Shown here: positions 16,459 to 26,449 of the stretch, piece after piece
Position numbering within the stretch: the first letter of the stretch is position 1
Layout of the letters: the number at the start of each line of letters is the position of its first letter
Origin: Jannaschia sp. W003
GTDB taxonomy: Bacteria; Pseudomonadota; Alphaproteobacteria; Rhodobacterales; Rhodobacteraceae
Assembly: GCF_025144335.1 (NCBI RefSeq)
Contig: NZ_CP083539.1
Span: forward strand, 745,501 to 809,500
Length of the DNA: 64,000 nt
Direction of reading: 5' to 3'
Notes under the pieces: generated by a model
What the model saw: only the letters and a program-made list of their open reading frames with translations
What the model was told of the DNA's origin: nothing
The model's database searches: none
Made by a program: the position numbers and the translations under genes

Positions 16459-17529
16459 TCAGAAGCTGAACTGGAAGCCCAGCGAGTAGCGGTCTTCGTC
16501 GCCCGCACGGGAACCGCCCGCGCCGTCGTCGCTGTAGCCGTAGCCGGCCACGACCGAGGCGCCACCGCCGAGGTCGAACCCAGCCGACAGGCCGAAGCCG
16601 TCGACATCGACGCCAGCGGAGTCGAACTCACCGTAGTTGGCCGAAAGCGAGATCGGGCCCGAGTTGTAGCCCACGCCGAGGCCGAGGTGCTCGGTGTCGG
16701 TCGAAACGCCGGCGGTGGTGGAGTCGAGCTCGGAGTAGTTCACGCCGACGGTGAAGTTGTCCATCAGGGTGGTGTTGGCCGAGATGCCGTAGATCTCGCG
16801 CTCCATACCCGGACCCATGTCGACGGTCTGGTAGCCGAAGCCCAGGCCGACGGTGGTGGCGCCGAGGGTCAGGTCGTAGCGCAGGCCGAGACCGTAGATC
16901 GCGTCGTTGTCGGCCGCCGAGTCGTCGAGCTCGATCGAGGCAGCGACCCCGAAGGCACCGGCCGAGAAGTCGTAGCGCAGGATCTGACCGTCATAGAGGC
17001 CGTCGAGGCCCGAGTTGCCCGAGTAGCCAGCGTGCTCGGTCTCGTCGTCGGCGATCGAGCCGGAGTTGAACGCGACCTCGGTGAGGCCCCAGTCGAAGCC
17101 GCCGTCGGTGTCGCCCATGGTCAGGGTGCCGAAGGCGCCCGACAGGAAGATCGACACGCCGCCGTCTTCGGCGTCGTTGCCGGTGGCGTCGTCCACGAAG
17201 TTTACGGTGGCGTCGTCCAGCGAGAACGTGTCGGCGAAGTCGACCAGCGTGTTGCGGTTCTGGTCGACGGGGGTGACGTTCACGTTCGACAGGCTGCCCC
17301 GGTCGGCGGTCACTTCATCGATGTCGACCGAGGTACCGAAGGCCAGGCCGCCGTCGGTCTCGCCGGTCATCGTGAAGGTCACGTCGACGTCGGTGTGGAA
17401 CTGCAGGTCGGTGCCGGGAGCGTCGTTGTCGAACAGGCCCATCTCGGCGGAGCCGGACAGCGTGATGTCGGCCGAGGCGACGCCGGCGAAGGCGACGAGC
17501 GCGGTCGAGGCGAAGAGAACGTTCTTCAT
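16459..17529 (-). CDS. Outer-membrane porin
   Basis: 356 residues. A signal peptide (MKNVLFASTALVAFAGVASA) is followed by DITLSGSAEMGLFDND, many alternating Gly/aromatic beta strands, and the C-terminal SLGFQFSF ending in phenylalanine, the outer-membrane insertion signal. The loops are very acidic, as in Rhodobacter general porins (trimeric 16-strand barrels for small solutes). The gene stands alone with a 270-bp leader and a strong terminator, and the ATG follows GAGGGAAACC. Codon choice is more biased to GTC/GAC than its neighbours, in line with high expression. Confidence 0.93.
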   Translation of the reverse strand: MKNVLFASTALVAFAGVASADITLSGSAEMGLFDNDAPGTDLQFHTDVDVTFTMTGETDGGLAFGTSVDIDEVTADRGSLSNVNVTPVDQNRNTLVDFADTFSLDDATVNFVDDATGNDAEDGGVSIFLSGAFGTLTMGDTDGGFDWGLTEVAFNSGSIADDETEHAGYSGNSGLDGLYDGQILRYDFSAGAFGVAASIELDDSAADNDAIYGLGLRYDLTLGATTVGLGFGYQTVDMGPGMEREIYGISANTTLMDNFTVGVNYSELDSTTAGVSTDTEHLGLGVGYNSGPISLSANYGEFDSAGVDVDGFGLSAGFDLGGGASVVAGYGYSDDGAGGSRAGDEDRYSLGFQFSF

Positions 17530-17558
17530 ATGGTTTCCCTCAGGTCTTAAGGATATCC

Positions 17559-17588
17559 CCACCACGGGAATCGCGTTGGGCGTGGTGG
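17559..17588 (-). promoter_or_regulatory. Hairpin in the porin mRNA leader
   Basis: Perfect 8-bp inverted repeat CCACCACG/CGTGGTGG with a 14-nt loop, about 30 nt upstream of the porin start on the transcribed strand. It could stabilise the mRNA or be an antisense/sRNA target; no consensus promoter was clear in this 270-bp gap. Confidence 0.4.
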
Positions 17589-17799
17589 TCGTTTCGGCCA
17601 TCTGCGGTGGCCTCGCAAGAAAGCCCCGCCGGCCCGCCCATGATGGCCCGGGCCTTGGTGCAGTCTTGCCACACCGCCCCCACGGGCCGGCCGGGGCCCC
17701 GCCGCGCGCCTGCCGCGCGCGAGAAAGGGCCGCTTGGCACCGCCGCGCCCGCCCTATAGGCAAAGCGCCAATTCCCACGGGCGCGAAGGAGCGCGGACG

Positions 17800-18291
17800 A
17801 TGGCATCCACCGGCACTCTGGCGAAGGCGGCACGGCTCTCGGTGCTCGCGTCCGCGGTGGCGCTTGCGGGCTGCGACACGGTGGGGCCGTTCCGGCTGGG
17901 CCAGCGCGCCGCGGCGGAGGCCGCCGGCACGCCCGCGGCCAGCCGCCGCTCCTCGGTGTTCGACCTGTTCGAGAACCGCGACGACCCGAACGTCACGCTG
18001 GAGGTGAACCGCTACCTCTGGGCCGCCACGCTCGACGTGCTGGGCTTCCTGCCCGTCCGGCAGGCCGACCCCTTCGGCGGCGTGATCGAGTTCGGCTACG
18101 GCACGCCCCCCGGCGGTGGCCGTGCCTACGCCGCCACGGTGCTGATCCAGGACCCCGCGCTCGACGCCCGCTCGTTGAAGCTCTCCATGCGCACCCGCTC
18201 GGGCGCCGTGGACCGCGGGACCCTGCGCGAGATCGAGAACGCGATCCTCACCCGCGCCCGCCAGCTGCGCATCCGCGACAGCCGCCTCTAG
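17800..18291 (+). CDS. DUF3576 family lipoprotein
   Basis: 163 residues from the ATG at 17800. The N-terminal signal ends in the lipobox VALAGC, so the mature protein is lipid-anchored. [20 protein letters not shown] then [16 protein letters not shown] and [16 protein letters not shown] match DUF3576, an alphaproteobacterial family without known role. It lies 49 bp upstream of leuS on the same strand and near lptE, so an envelope role is plausible but unproven. An ATG 22 codons earlier would put charged residues before the signal and is not chosen. Confidence 0.88.
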   Translation: MASTGTLAKAARLSVLASAVALAGCDTVGPFRLGQRAAAEAAGTPAASRRSSVFDLFENRDDPNVTLEVNRYLWAATLDVLGFLPVRQADPFGGVIEFGYGTPPGGGRAYAATVLIQDPALDARSLKLSMRTRSGAVDRGTLREIENAILTRARQLRIRDSRL

Positions 18292-18340
18292 ACCCCTCAT
18301 CGGCCCCCGCCCCGCGGAAGGGCCGCCCGGAGCCGACCCC

Positions 18341-20890
18341 ATGGACTACGACACCAAGACCCTCGAGCCGAAGTGGCAGCGCGCCTGGGACGAGGCGGGG
18401 CTGTTCCGCGCCGAGGTCTCGGACCGCCCCAAGTGCTACGTGCTCGAGATGTTCCCCTACCCGTCGGGGCGCATCCACATCGGCCACGTGCGCAACTACA
18501 CGATGGGCGACCTCGTCGCGCGCTACCGCATGGCCCGGGGCTTCTCGGTGCTGCACCCGATGGGCTTCGACGCCTTCGGGCTGGCGGCCGAGAACGCGGC
18601 CATGGACCGGGGCATCCACCCCAAGGAGTGGACCTACGCGAACATCGCCGACATGACCGCGCAGTTAAAGCCGCTGGGATTCACCCACGACTGGACGCGC
18701 ACCTTCAACACCTGCGACCCGGAATACTACGGCCAGCAGCAGGCGCTGTTCCTCGACATGCTGGAAGCGGGCCTCGTCTACCGCAAGCCGGCGGTGGTGA
18801 ACTGGGACCCGGTGGACATGACCGTGCTCGCCAACGAGCAGGTGATCGACGGGCGCGGCTGGCGCTCGGGCGCCGAGGTGGAGCGGCGCGAGCTGACCCA
18901 GTGGGCCTTCGCGATCTCGTCCATGGCCGACGAGCTGCTGGAGGGGCTGGAGAGCCTCGACAAGTGGCCCGACAAGGTGCGGCTGATGCAGGAGAACTGG
19001 ATCGGCCGCTCCCGCGGGCTGGAGATGCGGTTCCCGATGTCCGAGCCGGTCCACGGGACCGGCGCCATCGAGGTCTACACCACCCGCCCCGACACCCTGC
19101 GCGGCGCCGCGTTCGTCGCCATCGCCCCCGAGCATCCGCTGGCGAAGGCGCTGGCCGAGCACGACCCCGCCCTCGCCGCCTTCGCCGTGGACGTGCGCCG
19201 CGGCGGCACCACCGAGGCGGCGCTGGAGACCGCCGAGAAGCGGGGCTACGACACCGGGCTGACCGTGGAGAACCCGCTCGGCGGCACGCTGCCCGTCTGG
19301 GTCGCGAACTTCGTGCTCATGGATTACGGCACCGGCGCCGTGTTCGGCTGCCCCGCCCACGACCAGCGCGACCTCGACTTCGCGCGGAAGTACGCGCTGC
19401 CGGTGATCGAGACGTTCCGGCCCGTGGACGCCGAAGCCTTCGCCGTGGACGCCGAGGCCTTCGTGCCGCCGAAGACCGAGGTGGTCGACTACATCGACAA
19501 CCCCGCCGGCGTGGGCCGCGCGACGGGAACCGAGGCCATCGACGCCACCGTCGACTGGGCCGAGCGTGAAGGCTTGGGCCGGGGCCGGGTGCAGTACCGC
19601 CTGCGCGACTGGGGCCTCTCGCGCCAGCGCTACTGGGGCTGCCCGATCCCGGTGGTTCACTGCGATGCCTGCGGCGTGGTGCCGGAGCGCAAGGAGAACC
19701 TGCCCGTCGTCCTCCCCGACGACGTGAGCTTCGACGTGCCTGGCAACCCGCTCGACCGCCATCCGACCTGGCGCGATGTCCCTTGCCCCAAGTGCGGCGC
19801 CGCCGCCCGGCGCGAGACCGACACGATGGACACCTTCGTGGACTCGTCGTGGTACTTCGCCCGCTTCACGGCGCCCCATGCGGCGACGCCCACCGACATG
19901 GCGGCGGCCGAGTACTGGATGAACGTCGACCAGTACATCGGCGGCGTGGAGCACGCGATCCTGCACCTCCTCTATTCGCGCTTCTTCGCCCGCGCGATGA
20001 TCCGCACCGGCCACCTGCCCGAGAGCGCGCGCGAGCCCTTCGAGGCGCTGTTCACGCAAGGGATGGTGACGCACGCGATCTATCGCACGAAGGGCGAGGA
20101 CGGGCGCGACCGGTTCCACTACCCCGAGGAGGTGGAGCTGCGCGACGGCGGCGCGTTCCTGAAGGACACCGGCGAGGCGGCCCAGGTGATCCCCTCGGCC
20201 AAGATGTCGAAGTCCAAGAACAACGTCGTCGACCCCCAGGCCATCATCGCCCGCTACGGCGCCGACACCGCGCGCTGGTTCGTGCTGTCGGACAGCCCGC
20301 CCGAGCGCGACGTGGAGTGGACCGCCTCGGGCGCCGAGGCCGCGCACCGCCACCTCGCCCGCGTCCACCGCATCGCCGCCGACGTCGCCCGCGCCGACCG
20401 CGCCGCGAACGAGCACGACGCAGCCCTCGCCCGCGCCGTGGCCCGCGCCGTGCGGGAGGTCACCGACGGCATCGAGGGCTTCGGGTTCAACAAGGCCGTG
20501 GCCAAGCTCTACGAGCTGACGGGCACGATCTCGCGCTCGGACGCGGGCGCCGAGGCGCGCCGCGCGGCCATGCGGACCCTCGCCCAGCTCATGGCGCCCA
20601 TGACGCCCCACCTCGCCGAGGAGGTCTGGGCGATGCTGGGCGGCGAGGGCTTCGTGGTCCGCGCGCCCTGGCCCGAGGCCGACCCAGCGCTGCTGGTCGA
20701 GGACACGGTGACGCTGCCGGTGCAGGTCAACGGCAAGCGCCGCGCCGAGATCGCCGTGGCGAAGGACGCGTCGAAGGACGTCATCGAGGCGCTCGCCCTG
20801 GCCGATCCGGCCGTGATGCGCGCGCTGGACGGCGGCAGCCCGCGCAAGGTCATCGTGGTGCCGGGGCGGATCGTGAATGTGGTGGCGTAA
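18341..20890 (+). CDS. leuS: Leucyl-tRNA synthetase
   Basis: 849 residues, normal for bacterial LeuS. The class I HIGH motif is in [16 protein letters not shown] (near residue 45), the KMSKS loop is [11 protein letters not shown] near residue 620, the CP1 editing domain has [20 protein letters not shown], and a zinc-finger-like CDACGVV...CPKCG lies near residues 440-480. The C-terminal anticodon and leucine-specific parts are complete. The lptE start lies within its last codons, so leuS-lptE-holA form one unit, the order usual in alphaproteobacteria. Confidence 0.98.
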   Translation: MDYDTKTLEPKWQRAWDEAGLFRAEVSDRPKCYVLEMFPYPSGRIHIGHVRNYTMGDLVARYRMARGFSVLHPMGFDAFGLAAENAAMDRGIHPKEWTYANIADMTAQLKPLGFTHDWTRTFNTCDPEYYGQQQALFLDMLEAGLVYRKPAVVNWDPVDMTVLANEQVIDGRGWRSGAEVERRELTQWAFAISSMADELLEGLESLDKWPDKVRLMQENWIGRSRGLEMRFPMSEPVHGTGAIEVYTTRPDTLRGAAFVAIAPEHPLAKALAEHDPALAAFAVDVRRGGTTEAALETAEKRGYDTGLTVENPLGGTLPVWVANFVLMDYGTGAVFGCPAHDQRDLDFARKYALPVIETFRPVDAEAFAVDAEAFVPPKTEVVDYIDNPAGVGRATGTEAIDATVDWAEREGLGRGRVQYRLRDWGLSRQRYWGCPIPVVHCDACGVVPERKENLPVVLPDDVSFDVPGNPLDRHPTWRDVPCPKCGAAARRETDTMDTFVDSSWYFARFTAPHAATPTDMAAAEYWMNVDQYIGGVEHAILHLLYSRFFARAMIRTGHLPESAREPFEALFTQGMVTHAIYRTKGEDGRDRFHYPEEVELRDGGAFLKDTGEAAQVIPSAKMSKSKNNVVDPQAIIARYGADTARWFVLSDSPPERDVEWTASGAEAAHRHLARVHRIAADVARADRAANEHDAALARAVARAVREVTDGIEGFGFNKAVAKLYELTGTISRSDAGAEARRAAMRTLAQLMAPMTPHLAEEVWAMLGGEGFVVRAPWPEADPALLVEDTVTLPVQVNGKRRAEIAVAKDASKDVIEALALADPAVMRALDGGSPRKVIVVPGRIVNVVA

Positions 20891-21344
20891 GGCGCCCCTC
20901 CTCGCCGCGGCGGCCTTGCTGGCCGCCTGCGGATTCACGCCCGTCTACGGCCCCGGCGGGCAGGCCCTTCCGTTCCGCGGCGAGGTCCGTGCCCAGGCGC
21001 CCGACACCGAGGAGGAGTTCGCCTTCAACGGCCGCATCGAGCAGCGGCTCGGCCGCCCCGCCTCGCCGCGCTACGACCTCGCCTACGTGCTGGTGACCGA
21101 GGAGACCGGGCTGGCGATCGACGGCTCCAACAACATCACCCGCTACAGCGTCGAGGGCACGCTCGGATGGACCCTTGCCGAAGAGGGCGCCACCGTCCTG
21201 CGCGGCGAGGAGCGGGCCTTCACCGCCTACTCGGCCACCGGCTCCACCATCTCCACGCTGGAGAGCGAGCGCGACGCGCGGCGCCGCCTCATGGTGATCC
21301 TGGCCGACCGCGTGGTGGCCCGGCTCTTGGCCGACGGCGCGTGA
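20877..21344 (+). CDS. lptE: LPS-assembly lipoprotein LptE
   Basis: 155 residues. [18 protein letters not shown] is a lipoprotein signal with lipobox LLAAC, followed by [10 protein letters not shown], the typical alphaproteobacterial LptE start. LptE plugs the LptD barrel that inserts lipopolysaccharide into the outer membrane. The ATG lies inside leuS (14 bp overlap), and the stop overlaps the holA start as GTGA. The family is poorly conserved, so position between leuS and holA is important support. Confidence 0.93.
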   Translation: MWWRKAPLLAAAALLAACGFTPVYGPGGQALPFRGEVRAQAPDTEEEFAFNGRIEQRLGRPASPRYDLAYVLVTEETGLAIDGSNNITRYSVEGTLGWTLAEEGATVLRGEERAFTAYSATGSTISTLESERDARRRLMVILADRVVARLLADGA

Positions 21345-22327
21345 ACCTGCGCGGCGCCCAGGCCGAGGGCTTCCTGCGCAAGCCCCCGAAGGACGCCGCC
21401 GGCGCGCTGATCTACGGCGCCGACGCCATGCGCGTGGCCGACGCGCGCGCGCGCCTGGTCCGCGCCGTCGCCGGCGAGGGCGCCGCCGAGGAGATGCGCG
21501 TGACGCGGCTCGGCCCGCCCGAGCTGAAGGGCGAGCCGGGCGCCGTGCTCGACGAGCTGAAGGCCGTGGGCTTCTTTCCCGGGCCCCGCGTGGTGGTGGT
21601 GGAGGGCGTCACCGAGGCGCAGGCGAAGCCCGTGCTGGCCGCGCTCGACGGCTGGGCGCCGGGGGACGCCGCCCTCGTCGTCACCGCGGGCGCGCTCAAG
21701 AAGACCTCCAAGATCCGCAAGGCGTTCGAGGCGCACCGCTCCGCCGCCGCCGTGGGCCTCTACGACGATCCGCCGGGGCGCGAGGAGATCGAGGCCGCGA
21801 TTCAGGCCGAGAACTTGCGCCTCACGCCCGAGGGTCGCCGCGACGTGGACGCGCTGGCGCAGGCGCTCGACCCCGGCGACTTCCGCCAGACGCTGACGAA
21901 GATCGCGCTCTACGCGGGCGACGAGGTGGCCGGCCCCGAGGCCGTGGCCCTCATGGCGCCCGCCACCGTGGACGCCGACCTCGACGAGGTGATCCACGCC
22001 GCCGCCGAGGGGCGCTCGGACGCCATCGGCCCGCTGATGCGGCGACTGGCGGGGCAGGGCGTCTCGCCCGTGCAGCTTGCCATCTTCGCGACGCGACACT
22101 TCGGCCAGCTCCACGGCGCCGCGGCGGGCACCGCCCAACCCTGGGGCCCGCGCCGCGACGCCATGCAGCGCCAGGCCCGCGCCTGGGGCGGGCGGCGGCT
22201 GGAGGGCGCGCTGGCTCTCCTGATGGAGACCGACCTCGTCTTGCGTTCCGCGTCCAGCGCCCCTCAGATGGCGGTGATGGAGCGCGCGCTGATCCGCCTG
22301 AGCCGGATGGCCGCCGCCCGCGACTAG
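21341..22327 (+). CDS. holA: DNA polymerase III delta subunit
   Basis: 328 residues from GTG 21341, which overlaps the lptE stop. GALIYGADAMRVADARARLV is the degenerate AAA+ N-terminal region, with FFPGPRVVVVEGVTE and LVVTAGALKKTSKIRKAFE next, then the helical LTKIALYAGD region. Delta opens the sliding clamp within the clamp loader. Gene order leuS-lptE-holA supports the call. A GST gene follows after 10 bp. Confidence 0.95.
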   Translation: MNLRGAQAEGFLRKPPKDAAGALIYGADAMRVADARARLVRAVAGEGAAEEMRVTRLGPPELKGEPGAVLDELKAVGFFPGPRVVVVEGVTEAQAKPVLAALDGWAPGDAALVVTAGALKKTSKIRKAFEAHRSAAAVGLYDDPPGREEIEAAIQAENLRLTPEGRRDVDALAQALDPGDFRQTLTKIALYAGDEVAGPEAVALMAPATVDADLDEVIHAAAEGRSDAIGPLMRRLAGQGVSPVQLAIFATRHFGQLHGAAAGTAQPWGPRRDAMQRQARAWGGRRLEGALALLMETDLVLRSASSAPQMAVMERALIRLSRMAAARD

Positions 22328-22337
22328 GGAGCAGGCG

Positions 22338-22940
22338 ATGTATCGATTGCACGGACGGATTCGCAGCAGCCGGACCATGCGGCCCCTCTGGCTGCTCGAG
22401 GAGCTGGGGGTTCCCTACGAGTTCGTCTCCCTGATGCCCCGCTCGCCCGAGGCGCTGGCCCTCAGCCCACTGGGCAAGGTGCCGATCCTGGAGGCGGCGG
22501 ACGGCACGGTGATCCTCGACTCGGTCGCGCAGATGCACTTCCTGGCCGACGTCCACGGGGGCTTCACGCATCCCGCCGGCACCGTGGCGCGGGCGCGGCA
22601 GGACGCCTTCACCTTCGCGGTGCTGGAGATGCTCGATGCCAACCTCTGGACCCTCGCGCTGCACGGCTTCGGCCTGCCCGAGGCGATGCGCGTGCCCGAG
22701 GCCAAGCCGCCCGCACGGCGGATGATCACCATGTTCTCCACCAAGATCGCCGACATGATGGACGGCGAGCATGCCGTCGGGGACGGCCCCACCGTGGCCG
22801 ACATCCTGCTGGCCCAATGCACCGCCTGGACATTGGTCGTGAAGGTCGACGTCGACCCGCGCCTGCGTGCGCACATGGACCGGATGCGCGCGCGCCCCGC
22901 CTACGCCCGCGCCACCGCCCACGAGGAGGTCGCGGCATGA
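22338..22940 (+). CDS. Glutathione S-transferase family protein
   Basis: 200 residues. The thioredoxin-like front domain has RSSRTMRPLWLLEELGVPYE, with the Ser/Arg pair that binds glutathione, and ALSPLGKVPILE with the cis-proline; the helical C-terminal domain has GPTVADILLAQCTAW. The stop overlaps the start of the ltnD-like gene as ATGA, so it is the first gene of the tetronate-type operon. Its substrate is unknown, and a role in that pathway is not established. Confidence 0.88.
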   Translation: MYRLHGRIRSSRTMRPLWLLEELGVPYEFVSLMPRSPEALALSPLGKVPILEAADGTVILDSVAQMHFLADVHGGFTHPAGTVARARQDAFTFAVLEMLDANLWTLALHGFGLPEAMRVPEAKPPARRMITMFSTKIADMMDGEHAVGDGPTVADILLAQCTAWTLVVKVDVDPRLRAHMDRMRARPAYARATAHEEVAA

Positions 22941-23782
22941 AGGTCGGCGTCTGGGGCTTGGGGTCCATGGGCCTCGGCATGGCCCAGAGTCTCGTGCGCG
23001 CGGGCCACGAGGTCGCGGGCTTCGACCCGCGCGGCGTGGCATTGGAAGGTGCGGTGGACGTGCCCCCCGGCGCCATGGACGGCGCCGTGGTCGTGGTGCT
23101 GAACGCGGCGCAGTTGGAAACCGTGGTGGGCGAGCTGGCGGGCGCGCTGCCCGAGGGCGCGGTCGTGCTCGCCTGCGCCACCGTGCCGCCCGACACGGCC
23201 CGCGCGCTCGCGGAGCGGTGCCGGGCCGCGGGCCTCCTCTACCTCGACGCGCCGATCTCGGGCGGCGCAGCCAAGGCCGCCGAGGGGCGGCTCAGCATCA
23301 TGGCCTCGGGCGAGCCGGCCGCCTTCGCGCGCGCCGAGCCGCTGCTCGACGCCATGGCCGAGACGGTGTTCCGCCTCGGGGATGCCGCCGGCGCGGGCAG
23401 CGCCATGAAGGCGGTGAACCAGATGCTCGCCGGCACCCACATCGCCGCCATGGCCGAGGCAATGGTGTTCGGCGTGACGCAAGGCATCGACCCCGCTCGC
23501 TTCATGGAGGTGATCCCCCGCTGCGCCGGCACCTCGTGGATGCTGGAGAACCGCGGGCCGCACGTCGTCGATGCCGACTACGCCCCCCGCTCGGCGGTGG
23601 ACATCTGGCCCAAGGACCTCGGCATCGTCGCCGCCATTGCGGAAGCGGCGGGCATCGAGATGCCGGTGATGCAGGCCGCCCTCGCGCGCTTCCGCGAGGC
23701 CTCCGAGGCGGGGCTGGGGGGCGAGGACGACGCCGCCGTCGCCAAGGTCTACGCCCGCCAGGCCGGCGTGGCGCTGCCGTGA
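22937..23782 (+). CDS. ltnD: Beta-hydroxyacid dehydrogenase family, probable L-threonate dehydrogenase
   Basis: 281 residues. The Rossmann motif GLGSMGLGMA is at residues 7-16, followed by DAPISGGAAKAAEGRLSIM, the substrate-binding signature of the 3-hydroxyisobutyrate dehydrogenase family, and the catalytic Lys in MKAVNQMLAG. LtnD oxidises L-threonate to 2-oxo-tetronate. The call rests on coupling to otnC and otnI, since glyoxylate or tartronate semialdehyde reductases look much alike. GTGA overlap with otnC. Confidence 0.85.
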   Translation: MKVGVWGLGSMGLGMAQSLVRAGHEVAGFDPRGVALEGAVDVPPGAMDGAVVVVLNAAQLETVVGELAGALPEGAVVLACATVPPDTARALAERCRAAGLLYLDAPISGGAAKAAEGRLSIMASGEPAAFARAEPLLDAMAETVFRLGDAAGAGSAMKAVNQMLAGTHIAAMAEAMVFGVTQGIDPARFMEVIPRCAGTSWMLENRGPHVVDADYAPRSAVDIWPKDLGIVAAIAEAAGIEMPVMQAALARFREASEAGLGGEDDAAVAKVYARQAGVALP

Positions 23783-24423
23783 GCGAGGCCCGCCTGCGCG
23801 AGGAGATCTGCCGCCTCGCCGCCGACCTCTTCGCGCGGGGGCTGACGCACGGGTCGACGGGCAACGTCTCTGCCCGTACCGAGGACGGGGGGCTGCTGGT
23901 CTCGCCCACGGGCGCGAGCTTTGGGCGGCTCGACCCCGCGCGGCTGGCCCGCTTCGACGCCACGGGGGCCCATGTGGACGGCGACGCGCCTACCAAGGAG
24001 ATGCCGCTGCACACCGCCTTCTACGACACCCGTGGCACGGCGGGCGCGGTTGTGCACCTCCACTCGGCGCACTCCGTGGCACTCTCGCTCCTGCCCGATG
24101 CCGACGAGGACGACTTCCTGCCGCCCCTCACGCCCTACGCGGTAATGCAGCTCGGCCGGGTCAAGCTGCTGCCCTTCTTCGTGCCGGGCGACCCGGCCAT
24201 GGGCGAGGCGGTTCGGGGCCTCGCGGGGCGCCGCTCGGCCGTGATGCTGGCCAACCACGGCCCCGTGGTGGCGGGGCGCGACGTGGCCGCCGCCTGCGCC
24301 GCCGTCGAGGAGCTGGAGGCCACCGCCCGGCTCGCCCTGATGACCCGCGGCATGGGCGCCCGCGCTTTGGACGCGGCGCAGGTCGGCGCCGTCGTGAGGA
24401 GGTTCGACATCCCATGGGACTGA
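23779..24423 (+). CDS. otnC: Class II aldolase, probable 3-oxo-tetronate 4-phosphate decarboxylase
   Basis: 214 residues from GTG 23779. Class II aldolase/adducin fold: GLTHGSTGNVSAR near residue 20, LVSPTGASFG, the zinc pair in VVHLHSAHS, and a third His in MLANHGPVVAG. OtnC decarboxylates 3-oxo-tetronate 4-phosphate to dihydroxyacetone phosphate. Overlaps both neighbours, ltnD by four bases and otnI by ten. The kinase (OtnK) that should make its substrate is absent from the cluster. Confidence 0.88.
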   Translation: MSEARLREEICRLAADLFARGLTHGSTGNVSARTEDGGLLVSPTGASFGRLDPARLARFDATGAHVDGDAPTKEMPLHTAFYDTRGTAGAVVHLHSAHSVALSLLPDADEDDFLPPLTPYAVMQLGRVKLLPFFVPGDPAMGEAVRGLAGRRSAVMLANHGPVVAGRDVAAACAAVEELEATARLALMTRGMGARALDAAQVGAVVRRFDIPWD

Positions 24424-25154
24424 CGTTCAGCGCCAACCTCGGGTTCCTGTGGGCCGACCGCCCGCTGCCCGATGCCATCCGCGCCGCCGCCCGCGCGGGC
24501 TTCGACGCCGTGGAGTTCCACTGGCCCTACGACACGCCCCCCGAAGCGGTGCGCGCCGCCCTGGACGAGACCCGGCTGCCCTGCCTCGGCCTCAACACCC
24601 GCCGGGGCGACACCAACGGCCTGTCCGCCATGCCCGGGCGCGGCGAGGAGGCGCGCGCCGCCGTGGACGAGGCGGTGGCCTACGCCCGCACCGTGGGAGC
24701 GGGCGCGGTGCACGTCATGGCGGGCTTCGCGGAAGGCACCGCGGCGGACGCGGCCTTCCGCGAGACGCTGGAATACGCTTGCGACGCGGCGCCCGAGCTG
24801 ACGATCCTGATCGAGCCCCTGAACCGCTTCGACGCGCCGGGCTACTTCCTGCAGACCACCGGACAGGCGGTCGTCCTGATCGACGCACTGGCGCGGCCCA
24901 ACCTCAAGCTGATGTTCGACTGCTACCACGTGCAGATCACCGAAGGAGACCTCACCCGCCGCTTCGCCGCCGTGCGCGGCGACGTCGGCCACGTGCAGTT
25001 CGCCGGGGTGCCGGACCGAGGCCCGCCCGACCGGGGCGAGGTGGCCTACGAGCGGTTGCTGCCCGCGCTGGAGTGGGACGGGCCGCTGGGGGCGGAGTAC
25101 CGGCCGGGCGGGGATACGGATGCGACGTTGGGATGGATGGCGGGGTTCCGCTGA
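24414..25154 (+). CDS. otnI: Probable 2-oxo-tetronate isomerase (hydroxypyruvate isomerase family)
   Basis: 246 residues, an AP-endonuclease-family 2 TIM barrel. SANLGFLWADRPLPDAI at the start, HVMAGF, then the metal and acid residues in IEPLNRFDAPGYFLQ, LMFDCYHVQITEGD and HVQFAGVPDRGPPDRGEV. OtnI interconverts 2-oxo- and 3-oxo-tetronate; hydroxypyruvate isomerase (Hyi) is the alternative, and neighbours favour OtnI. Last gene of the operon, directly followed by the GTATTT-type 3'-end element. Confidence 0.87.
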   Translation: MGLTFSANLGFLWADRPLPDAIRAAARAGFDAVEFHWPYDTPPEAVRAALDETRLPCLGLNTRRGDTNGLSAMPGRGEEARAAVDEAVAYARTVGAGAVHVMAGFAEGTAADAAFRETLEYACDAAPELTILIEPLNRFDAPGYFLQTTGQAVVLIDALARPNLKLMFDCYHVQITEGDLTRRFAAVRGDVGHVQFAGVPDRGPPDRGEVAYERLLPALEWDGPLGAEYRPGGDTDATLGWMAGFR

Positions 25155-25207
25155 GGGGCTTTGCTCCCGGCCCTCCGGGCCTCCCCCAAGGTATTTATGA
25201 AACGAAG
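25155..25207 (+). repeat. 3'-end intergenic element with GTATTT core (copy 2)
   Basis: Starts at the base after the otnI stop: GGGGCTTTGCTCCC, a small hairpin CCCGG-CCCT-CCGGG, then CCCCCAAGGTATTTATGAAA and CGAAG. Same design, orientation to the gene and GTATTT core as the element after yggS. Confidence 0.6.
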
Positions 25208-25218
25208 ACACAAGGCAC

Positions 25219-25239
25219 GCCCCGGCCCTGCGCCGGGGC
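25219..25239. repeat. GC-rich palindrome, family member 1
   Basis: GCCCCGGC-CCTGC-GCCGGGGC: perfect 8-bp stem, 5-nt loop, flanked by CAC and CT as in the other members. It sits between otnI and the convergent flavoprotein gene. Confidence 0.7.
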
Positions 25240-25257
25240 CTCTGCCAGCAGTTGGTG

Positions 25258-26439
25258 CTACCCCTCGGGCGGGGACGCAGCTTGCACCCACCGCGCCGCG
25301 CTCGCCCCCGCCCAACGCCCCGTGGCGAGACACGCCGTCAGCAGATAGCCCCCCGTCGGCGCCTCCCAGTCCAGCATCTCGCCCGCCGCGAAGGTGCCGG
25401 GGCGATCCCGCAACATCAGCGCGTCGTCCACCGCGTCCCAGCGCAGGCCCCCGGCGGTCGAGATCGCCTCGTCCATGTCGCGGGGCCCCTCCAGCGGGAC
25501 GGGGAGACGCTTCACCGTGGCGGCGTCCGGCAGACCCGGCCCCCCCAGTTCGCGCAGCAGCGCCACCGCGACGGGATCGAGCCGCAGCGCCTTGCGAAGG
25601 TGGTTCGACACGCTCGCCTTCCCGCGCGGGCGGGCGAGGCGGGCCGCGACCTCAGCCTCCGCGAGGTCGGGCTTCAGGTCCAGCGCCAGCGGCGCGCCAT
25701 CCCGCAGGGCAGGGGTGAGGGGGTAGAGGCCGCCGCCCTCCAACCCCTTCGCCGAGACGACCACCTCGCCCCGGTGAACCTCGCCGCCCACCACCAGCCC
25801 CGCGTTTTTCAACGGTGCCCCGAAGTGCCGCGCCATGTGCGGCGACCACGCGACCTGGAAGCCCACGTTCGAGGGCCGGAACGGCGCCACCCCCTCCAGC
25901 ACCTCGGCCCACGCCCCGTCCGATCCGAGCCGCCGCCACGACGCGCCCCCCATCGCCAGCACCGTGGCCCCGAAGCGGTGCACGACCGGTCCGTCCGGCG
26001 TCTCGAACCGGAGCGCATCGCCCTCCCACCCCGTCCAGCGATGGCGGCGGTGCAGCACGACCCCCATGCCCGCCAGCCGCGCCAGCCACGCGCGCAGGAG
26101 CGGCGAGGCCTTCATGGCCCGTGGGAACACCCGCCCCGTGGAGCCCGCGAACACCGGCTGGCCGAGGCCCTCCATCCACCGCTCCACGTCCCCCGGCCCG
26201 AACGCGTCGAGCATCGGCCCCAGCGGCGCGGCCCCGTAGGCGGCGCGGAAGCGGCCCGCGTCCTCGCGCTTCGTCGCATTCAGCCCCGACTTGCCGGCCA
26301 TCAGGAGCTTGCGGGCCGGACTCGGCATCCGGTCGAACACCGCCACCCGTGCCCCGGAGGCGGCGGCCACCTCGGCGGCGGCCAGCCCCGCCGGTCCCGC
26401 CCCGATCACCGCGATTGCCGCCTGCGCCCCGTGCCCCAT
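25258..26439 (-). CDS. TIGR03862 / BaiN-HI0933-like flavoprotein
   Basis: 393 residues from the ATG at 26439 (a second ATG at 26451 adds four). The dinucleotide-binding motif AVIGAGPAGLAAAEVA is at the N-terminus, followed by PARKLLMAGKSGLNATK, a signature of the HI0933/BaiN family, GATVLAMGGASWRRLGSDG, and the C-terminal FAAGEMLDWEAPTGGYLLTACLATG that closes the FAD site. Function in this subfamily is unknown. Its start faces the start of the HNH gene, with the two ATG codons only about 10 bp apart. Confidence 0.9.
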   Translation of the reverse strand: MGHGAQAAIAVIGAGPAGLAAAEVAAASGARVAVFDRMPSPARKLLMAGKSGLNATKREDAGRFRAAYGAAPLGPMLDAFGPGDVERWMEGLGQPVFAGSTGRVFPRAMKASPLLRAWLARLAGMGVVLHRRHRWTGWEGDALRFETPDGPVVHRFGATVLAMGGASWRRLGSDGAWAEVLEGVAPFRPSNVGFQVAWSPHMARHFGAPLKNAGLVVGGEVHRGEVVVSAKGLEGGGLYPLTPALRDGAPLALDLKPDLAEAEVAARLARPRGKASVSNHLRKALRLDPVAVALLRELGGPGLPDAATVKRLPVPLEGPRDMDEAISTAGGLRWDAVDDALMLRDRPGTFAAGEMLDWEAPTGGYLLTACLATGRWAGASAARWVQAASPPEG

Positions 26440-26449
26440 GTCAGCGCCC

